Shown here piece after piece: positions 57,261 through 64,000 of a DNA stretch of 64,000 nt. Every line of letters starts with the position of its first letter. The first letter of the stretch is position 1. Origin of the DNA: Stenopsyche tienmushanensis (taxonomy: Eukaryota > Arthropoda > Insecta > Trichoptera > Stenopsychidae). Location: assembly GCA_008973525.1 (NCBI GenBank), contig WACJ01000071.1:124001-188000 (forward strand), in the 5' to 3' direction. A program made the translations under genes and the position numbers. The notes under the pieces are model-generated. The model was given only the letters and a program-made list of their open reading frames with translations, was not told the origin of the DNA and made no database searches.

Positions 57261-59440
57261 AAATTTCACTCCCAAGCAAAATACAATTATATATCAGATA
57301 TAACCAGATAAAAGGGCGGTTTTTATACATGAAATTAATTTATTTATAACAAATTTAAGTTATTTCTATGTTAAATCGTCCAAGAGATCGTTTTTGTTCG
57401 ACAGATGAAACACAACAAACCATCAAAGTTACTTATTAAAAAAACACCCTTTTGTCTGGATACCCATAATAAATACATTTATATCATATCTATTCACGCC
57501 AAAGTCTTAAAAAGTGTAGTATGTTTTTAGATGAAGGGTTATCTTAAATCGAGTTTACTGAATTAAATGGGAACGCTGATTAAACATTCAAAGCAACATT
57601 AAATTGAATGAATGTAACTTTATTAATAATGCTATATTAATGTTAGGTGTAAATAAATTTGGTAATAATTGGTTGAGTGCTTTATATAGAGCGTTCCCAC
57701 AGAAGCGTCGTCACAAACACACAGTAAACGACGGAACTAAATTTGCACAAAGCCCCATAAATTTATTTATGCCCCTAATCATTCATATACAAAATCATGG
57801 GGTGTGTTTTATCCAAGACTTATAAACAATCTTCCTACGAAATTGTTTTTGTGCTTTACAAAATAATTCAAATGTAAATTATAGCAACTGACAGATGACT
57901 TTCTTGTGTTTATTTAGAAATCATATTATTTTATATAATATAATAAATTATAGAATATAATAAAAATGAGCCTAAATCAATCAAATTTTCAACATATTCA
58001 GAACAAATTCTAAGTAAAGATAAATATGCCCATTTTGTCACATATATTAAGCTTTAGTATGATTACTTCAACCATATTTAATTTGCATGCGAAAAAATCT
58101 GTATGTAATTTAATACAGCACAATTAAAAAATATAGTTTCAGGTGTTTAAGCATAATCGCGTTTCCTACATCCAGCTCGACAGTCTTTCGGTCCATCCCA
58201 ATTCATAAAAAAGTCACTATCCGAGCTCATCTAATTAGTCTCCCGCACAAAGTTTAGGCACAGTTCTTATGCATTGAGAATGGCATGATAATGACAAGGA
58301 GTTTGCTTCGCACCCTCGTTCGCATCCCCCGGCTGGACCGGGTTGCCAACTTGGAGTCCCGATGCAGCAGTAAATGAGTATCAAGTGTGGTTAAATATTT
58401 ATCAGTTAATTTAGTTAGGTGAGTTGTGGGTGAGCTGGTGGCCGCTAGGTGTTTACACTTTGCGTTTATCTAATATGCTAGCATGATTCACGTACTGGGT
58501 AATGGCACCGCACTAATATAACGACCCAAACCAGCGGTGCTCTGTGTACACCCGCCAATAAAAATAACAATGGGAGGGGTGGTACTGCCCTCCGGGGAAA
58601 ACCCCACTTGGAGGCTGCGGACTCTATAAAAGTCGAATTCTTTGCGCCGCTGTATCTTTGTCATATCCTGGGCGTTTTCTATGAAGCTTTTGTGTGCGAT
58701 CGATGTGATGTTTTTATGTGCTAAAAAATCACAATGCAATTTGATCCAAATATATTTGTGGTGAATATGCTCGGAATACATTTTAGTGTAAATATTATCT
58801 TGAAATGATGTTAAGCGCGCTTAGCGCGCGAAAATTATCAAACATAAAAACATGAAGAGAAAACGTTTTTGATATCATATTAATATATGATAACCGCACA
58901 AATGGGTCTGAGCTGTGGACAGTAATGGCGTCATTTTTTTCAGTTCATTATACTCGTATACGGGAGAGCCATAAACTGTATCCAAATTCAACGAACGATA
59001 GCTAATATCTTTTATAAATAAGCAAAATTGTGTTTTATTTCAAATCTATCAACATTTGACCAATGGGCGCTAATAGTGCGAGAGACAATGACTGAAATTT
59101 TGCACCCATTTCTACAAAGCTAATTTTTGTATCAGTCAGTGCTTATACAATGTAAATCAAGAAATTGACATACCTGAATAATTGTACAAGTCGGCATTAA
59201 ATTAAAATCTACAAAGCTGCTTTTTTGTCTACACGTAGTTTACGTTAATTATTGTTAAATAAACATCATCTGCTTTCGATGCAAGGCGGCTAGGGCTTCG
59301 GTAGACGTGGCTTCGGTAGAAGTTGTAGCGCGATAGAATGTAAACACTAACTTCTGCGACAAAAACTTGGAAGAGCTATTCGAATGGAATTCATGCGAAA
59401 ATAGAATTATGGCAATAAATTAGAAAAATGTGTAATACAA
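57261..59440. other. Intergenic, no gene seen
   Basis: A 73-codon frame at 57604-57825 (MNECNFINNAILMLG...) reads like protein but was not recognised. A complex block runs from 58150 to 58660; the 97-codon minus frame at 58488-58781 is not recognised. A small AAGCGCGCTT palindrome with a second GCGCGC lies at 58812-58830. Confidence 0.4.
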
Positions 59441-59462
59441 AGGTCTTCGTCGTCTTGTACGT

Positions 59463-61415
59463 TCAGCATCCTCCTTCCGCCGTTTTAGAGCACGTCGTGT
59501 ATTTGCACCACGCATTCCATGCCGTAGCATCCTTTAACATCGAAGGTACCATGTTGCTAGGGGCAAGCGAGCTGACTCCCAGCTCTTCCCGTAGGATATC
59601 CCTTTCAGTGCTCCATGCTGGGCAGACAAATGTGTGTGCAACATCGTCGTACTCCGCTTCGCAGTGGTGGCACTCCGGATCCGTCTCTTTGCCTATTTTG
59701 TATGGGTAGCTACCAAAACCGCCGTGTCCGGTGAGAACCTCGATTAAGTGGTAGCACAATTGGCCGTGCTTTCTGTCTAGCCAGGCTCTCAGGTTCGGTA
59801 ATTAGCTCGTGTGGCCACCGATCTTTAGCGGAGTTGTCCCATTTTCCAGGTCTTTTGCTTAGCGCTATTCGTGTCTTCACCTTTTGTGTATTGCCTATCT
59901 CTCGTAAATGAGCAGGTTGAGTGGTGGTATGGCAGTCAGTACCAGGACGGCGTCTTCCGATACTGTGCGATATGCAGCAACCACTCTGATTGCGCTCCTT
60001 CTCTGGATTCTGGCCATGTTAAGCTTGGCCCCTTTTAATTTGTAGTGCCTCGGCAACAGCCGCTCACTGGGCACGGATGCTTTGGTGCGTACCTGAAGCG
60101 GATTGGCAAAGAACCATCCGCTACGTGCCAACACTGCCAAGCGGAGGTCGACGACGCAGAGCACACCATCATTGGCTGTGAGGCTTGGGCACCCCAGAGA
60201 GAACTGCTGAAACAAGCACTCGGGGTGGCCGAGCTAAATATCGACAACATGGTCCACAGCATGATAGAAAGTAAGAAGAACTGGGACCTTTGGCGCGACT
60301 ACGTAGAAGACATCATGAGCGCCAAAGAAGACAGTGAAAGAGAGAGGCGCAGGGCGCCTCTCCAACAATAGAATAGGGCCACCAAATGGCTAGACTACCT
60401 GTCACCCTTGAAGCAATGTGATAAACAATACCAGGGGGACAGAGGAGACCAAAGGGAGCGGTTTAGTGAGTAGGCACGGCTGGCCAACATCCCTTATGGA
60501 AGTTGTATCAATACCAGCGTGAATCTCACACTCAGTCTTTGGAAGATTCCGCGCCCACAGGAAAAAAAAAAAAAAAAAAGCCTCGGCAACAGTACCGAGT
60601 GCACTACCTCATTGTATAGTCGCCTCCTGCTTTTTTTTGTGACCACCAATGCTGGGCATCAACCTGGCCAGATTCTCCACGATGCTGGTCGCCTTCGCTG
60701 TCGCCTTCTTCGTGTGGGTGACGAATCGGAGCTTGTCATCAATCTCCACCCCCAAATACTGAATGGATCTTGAGTATTTAATCTCGCAACCAACGATCCT
60801 CAGGGGTTGGGACGCAATCTTCCTACGTATTATGAAAAAAGGGCCACCGTTTTTTGGACAGCGAGTTCCAGACCAGCTCCTGTCGGCTACTTCTTGGCCT
60901 TCTTCAGCGCGTCCTCGCATGTCGTTCGCAGGATCTCCGTGGATTTGGCGGTGATTAGAATAGCAACGTCATCGTCAAATGCGATTATTTTGGCTCCGTC
61001 CATTAGTAGCGCCCTCAGCAGTCCGTCATATATTATGTTTCACAGGACGAGTCCAAGCACCGACCCCTGTGGAACGCCTGACTTCACTGGTTTTTCTCTT
61101 CTCTCCTCATCGGCGTCTTTGTAGATAAGAGTTCTCCTGTGCAGGTAACTCTCTACCATTCTGATGAGGTATGATGGGGTGTCAATTTTCTTCAAAGGCC
61201 TGGTGATCAGGAGCCATCTTGCCGAGTTCTAGCGCAATCATTATCGTGTGTCTACAAGCTTTTACGCTGCCACACCATGCCTGTTTCACCGTGTCTACAA
61301 CTTGAGTAATGGTATCGACTGTGGAACGGCCAACACGAAAGCCGTACTGCTGTGGGGAGAGTCCCGTTTCAATGTGCCGCTGGAGTCGCTGGAGGATAAG
61401 TCTCTCCTAAAACTA
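59463..61415 (-). pseudogene. R1-like non-LTR retrotransposon, 5'-truncated and interrupted
   Basis: Minus strand, reading from 61415 down: RLILQRLQRHIETGLSPQQY, then GFRVGRSTVDTITQVVDTV, SGVPQGSVLGLVL, GAKIIAFDDDVAILITAKST, STEILRTTCEDALKKAKK, YSRSIQYLGVEIDDKLRF, then beyond an insertion at 60060-60579: LPRHYKLKGAKLNM, ARIQRRSAIRVVAAYRTVSE, DAVLVLTAIPPLNLLIYER, LTGHGGFGSYPYKIGKE and a CHHC...H...C zinc knuckle. This is the reverse transcriptase plus C-terminal region of an R1-clade LINE. The catalytic YADD box reads FDDD. Several frameshifts and stops occur. The endonuclease and first ORF are absent, as in 5'-truncated copies. Confidence 0.88.
60060..60579 (+). mobile_element. Second R1-like LINE 3' end nested in the first (520 bp)
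   Basis: Flanked by a 13-bp target duplication GCCTCGGCAACAG (60047-60059 and 60580-60592) and ending in 18 A (60562-60579), the mark of target-primed reverse transcription. It encodes LTGHGCFGAYLKRIGKEP, a CQHC...H...C zinc knuckle, WAPQRELLKQALGVAELNID and NWDLWRDYVEDIMSAKEDSE, ending RRRAPLQQ and a stop at 60369-60371, followed by a 3' UTR. It is a different subfamily from its host LINE and lies on the opposite strand. The frame is open, so the insertion looks fairly young. Confidence 0.93.
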
Positions 61416-61650
61416 ACTATAAGTTATGTTATTCTATTTAACATAATTTAAACTTGGACTGAGATGATCGAATAGAAAGACTTCAACAAGAACATTCTAA
61501 ATGTAGTTTAACTTTCTAATATTCGTACACTAATTAACAATATTACATTAAGAAATCCTTATATTTTCTTTATATTCATTATTATTTTAAAGGATCTGGT
61601 TTAAATTCATGTCGCAAGAGAAAAAATCAATCTACCAAAAAATTTGGGAG

Positions 61651-61905
61651 ATTTTGGTATAGTGGCTTAGATCCTGGACTCTTGTTGTAAAGGTTCGGGT
61701 TCAAATCCAGATTGTGGAAAAATTTTCACCGTACCAATAAATTCCTCCTATCCTATCCTTATTTTACCACGTGTAGAAGGCAACGGGAAAACAACACACT
61801 AAATCATTTCCCATGTAAGATCTCCTATGGATCCCCTATATCCGACATCGGATATGACATCAAGATTCATGCTTTGATGGACGTCATAAGGACTTTAAAG
61901 AAGTA
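61651..61905 (+). repeat. tRNA-derived SINE with body
   Basis: ATTTTGGTATAGTGGCTTAG (A-box part), then GGTTCAAATCC (61698-61708), a perfect B box. The first 90 bp match the copy at 12940. The downstream body (CCACGTGTAGAAGGCAACGG ... GATGGACGTCATAAGGAC) looks repeat-like but has no second copy in this window, so its right end is approximate. Confidence 0.6.
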
Positions 61906-61909
61906 GAAA

Positions 61910-63865
61910 AATTAATACTATAAATCTAAATCGAATAAATCAATTGGCTCGATTTGGGTTAGTCCTGATTTCCTGGATTTGAAAAATAGATATCGAAACT
62001 TTAAAAAAAAGTTAGGGTAAAAAATGGGTTGTTTATGTTTGATTGGTACAAAAATATAATTAAAACATCTTTTCAATATAATGATAAATCCTTCATCACT
62101 AGAAAAGTTTTCTATGGAAATCATCTACGTGCCAGAAAAAAACAAAACTGCTTTTTTATTTGAATACTTCTGGCTATGTATTATTCCTTATATGATTACA
62201 AATGCATACCATTATCATATTTCAATATTCATTTCGCTAAAATTTCCCTTCTATTATAAGAACGACTAATTGTTCTTGTTGGATTAACTATTTAAATAAG
62301 ACTTAGTGGGTTAACTATGTAAAAAGGGTTTTTAATTGGTATACGAATAACTTTAGGATACATGCCATAAGATTAGCGATGAGTATATTAAGGACTCAAA
62401 ATATTGTTATTTTTGAATATATAGTATTTAATAAATAATTGTATTTGGGCATTGCTTGTCTAGCGTAAGCGGAGTGAATGAACGTGAATAGTCTGATGGT
62501 AGACTACCAACGTCTCATCTTTTATTTGTGTCTCATCCAGACTTCCAGCGCGGGATGATATTATTTTGATTAATGTAATTTACTAACATTTTTAAAATAA
62601 ATCTAGCTAATATTTCGCGCAATCGCGTGGGACATCGAAATAAATTTCGCTCGAAAAAGACAAGCACTGTTTCGCACGCCTGCCAAAATTTCCGCCCTCG
62701 TTACTCTATGAAACTGTTAATTTTAAGACCCATGTGTCATATTCTCTCAAAGTTGGAGTCATTACTAACTCGAAAATGGGCTGAAAACCAAAAAGGACAA
62801 GTGCTCCCGAAGGAGATAAGAGGACCGCTCCTCAAACATCCACGTAACATTTCATGATAATTACACGAGCGATGTATACACGCGCGTGTGATTATTACCA
62901 TTATCAGTATTCCGTCATCCAATCTCAGGTGACTGGGTGGAAATGGGAGTGGGATTCAAAAAGGGTGGAGATGTCGTTACTTTTATAGAAGGCTTTAATA
63001 TTGCCCGTCGACACAATTTGTTAACGCGTGAAATGGGCGACCCGCTTGAACCTTTGGAACCATTTAAAATAGGCACATTATTACATTCTACTTACAAATC
63101 CTAACATATTATTTCCAAATTTACATTTATGCACATGTGCAATAATTCTTGGGGGATGCATTTAAAATTCAAATTATTAAAACGCGTAAAATTTTCATTT
63201 AAGCCGGACAAAAATACGATTTTCCATAAATTTTCGTTGTTATTTACATTTTAATTCCTGACCCGTAAATATGCTACTTTGTTCGTTTGAAACAAAGGCT
63301 AATTGAAAGCAATATTTTTATTAAAACGTGCAAAAATGTTACGGATTCACGGTATGATATAATAATGGCGACACGGCATTATTGCCTCGCTTATATGAAC
63401 ATCAAATACTTTAATGAGACCAATTTATATTCCAACCGCTATTACCCGCTTGGGTGACTGGAACTCCCCCCATGGGCCACCCTCCACCCCCACATATTAC
63501 ACCTCCCACCCTCTTTTCTATCGTTCTGGCAACACCAATCAGGGACTGCACATTGCTGCAACGCGTATTGCAAAATACTAATTTTTAATAATGCATTTAA
63601 TTTATGTTTTTTTTTAAATAAAAAATCATTGTATTTTTGTACAACAATGCATATTCAATCATAACTTTATTCCTTGAGAAAATTTTAGCACAAATAGAAA
63701 AATAATGATTATACATCAGATTGATGATATCAAAAAAATCTGCAGAATTGCTGTTTAAAAATATTTTTTCAATATGAAATGTACAGTTTAAGACCAACTA
63801 TTGATATAGTATGTTAATTTAATGAATCCTATCATATAGATTTGGAAAAAAATCGTATCTACATA
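61910..63865. other. Intergenic; complex block 62900-63560
   Basis: No gene. AT-rich to 62600, then a complex, less AT-rich stretch including a C-rich run at 63460-63515. Possible regulatory DNA. Confidence 0.35.
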
Positions 63866-63868
63866 GCG

Positions 63869-64000
63869 TATCACTCAATAAGTTCGTAGGATTACTAATA
63901 AAACAACAGCTTTCAATGCTTTTCTAACATTTCAATAGACTACAGTTTCAGCAATTGCTTCTTCAATGAAGCCAAATCTCTTTTCTCGGGGCATTCTTTT
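63869..64000 (-). pseudogene. Mariner fragment at the window edge
   Basis: Begins with the same terminal sequence ACTCAATAAGTTCGTAGGAT as the MITE at 4038. Minus-strand translation gives REKRFGFIEEAIAETVV, a stop, then the C-terminus, related to GKRFGSNEVIDETEAYFE at 41801-42174 but with a deletion. It continues beyond the window. Confidence 0.7.

Noticed and set aside
57604..57825. 73-codon frame with protein-like text
   Set aside because: I could not assign it to any family; kept only as a note in the intergenic entry.
60609..60920. Treating the 103-codon frame as a stand-alone gene
   Set aside because: It is part of the reverse-transcriptase region of the truncated LINE, continuous by homology with sequence on both sides.

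Overview
The window is eukaryotic nuclear DNA from an insect. It is very A+T-rich, with short (about 70 bp) GT-AG introns, a glycoside-hydrolase family 1 gene of the insect type, an NK1/slouch homeobox gene, and remains of piggyBac, mariner/Tc1-like, Mutator-like, R1-clade LINE and tRNA-derived SINE elements. I cannot name the order or species. No CRISPR array, bacterial operon, rRNA gene or convincing functional tRNA was seen.

Layout: (1) 1-2.8 kb: the 3' part (six exons) of a beta-glucosidase-like GH1 gene, plus strand. (2) 2.8-14.8 kb: intergenic, with a small mariner-derived MITE, copies of two unnamed repeat families (A and B), simple repeats and a SINE. (3) 14.8-18.1 kb: a complete piggyBac-like element with TTAA target duplications, matching ends and an unbroken 606-codon transposase; a decayed Tc1-like transposase follows. 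(4) 18.6-26.1 kb: intergenic, with a second copy of repeat A and a Mutator-like transposase remnant. (5) 26.1-28.1 kb: a second, inverted and internally deleted copy of the same piggyBac element, also flanked by TTAA. (6) 28.7-39.8 kb: the slouch/NK1 gene in three exons with a 6.7-kb first intron; it is the only complete host gene here. (7) 39.9-64 kb: a long gene-free stretch holding repeat B, several mariner pseudogenes, a second piggyBac lineage, a strong GC-rich hairpin, a TACAGGGT-ended element with a 65-bp tandem repeat made from transposase sequence, a scrambled mariner, an R1-like LINE interrupted by a second LINE with a 13-bp target duplication, a SINE, and a truncated mariner at the edge.

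Blocks of higher GC and complex sequence alternate with AT-rich and repeat-derived DNA on both sides of slouch. This pattern fits a developmental gene in a regulatory landscape, but conservation cannot be tested from one sequence. The most notable points are the young piggyBac pair (full-length copy plus in-frame deletion derivative), a fragment of non-LTR reverse transcriptase carried inside both piggyBac copies, the paired 17-bp palindromes at one end of that element, the transposase-derived 65-bp tandem repeat, and the nested LINEs.
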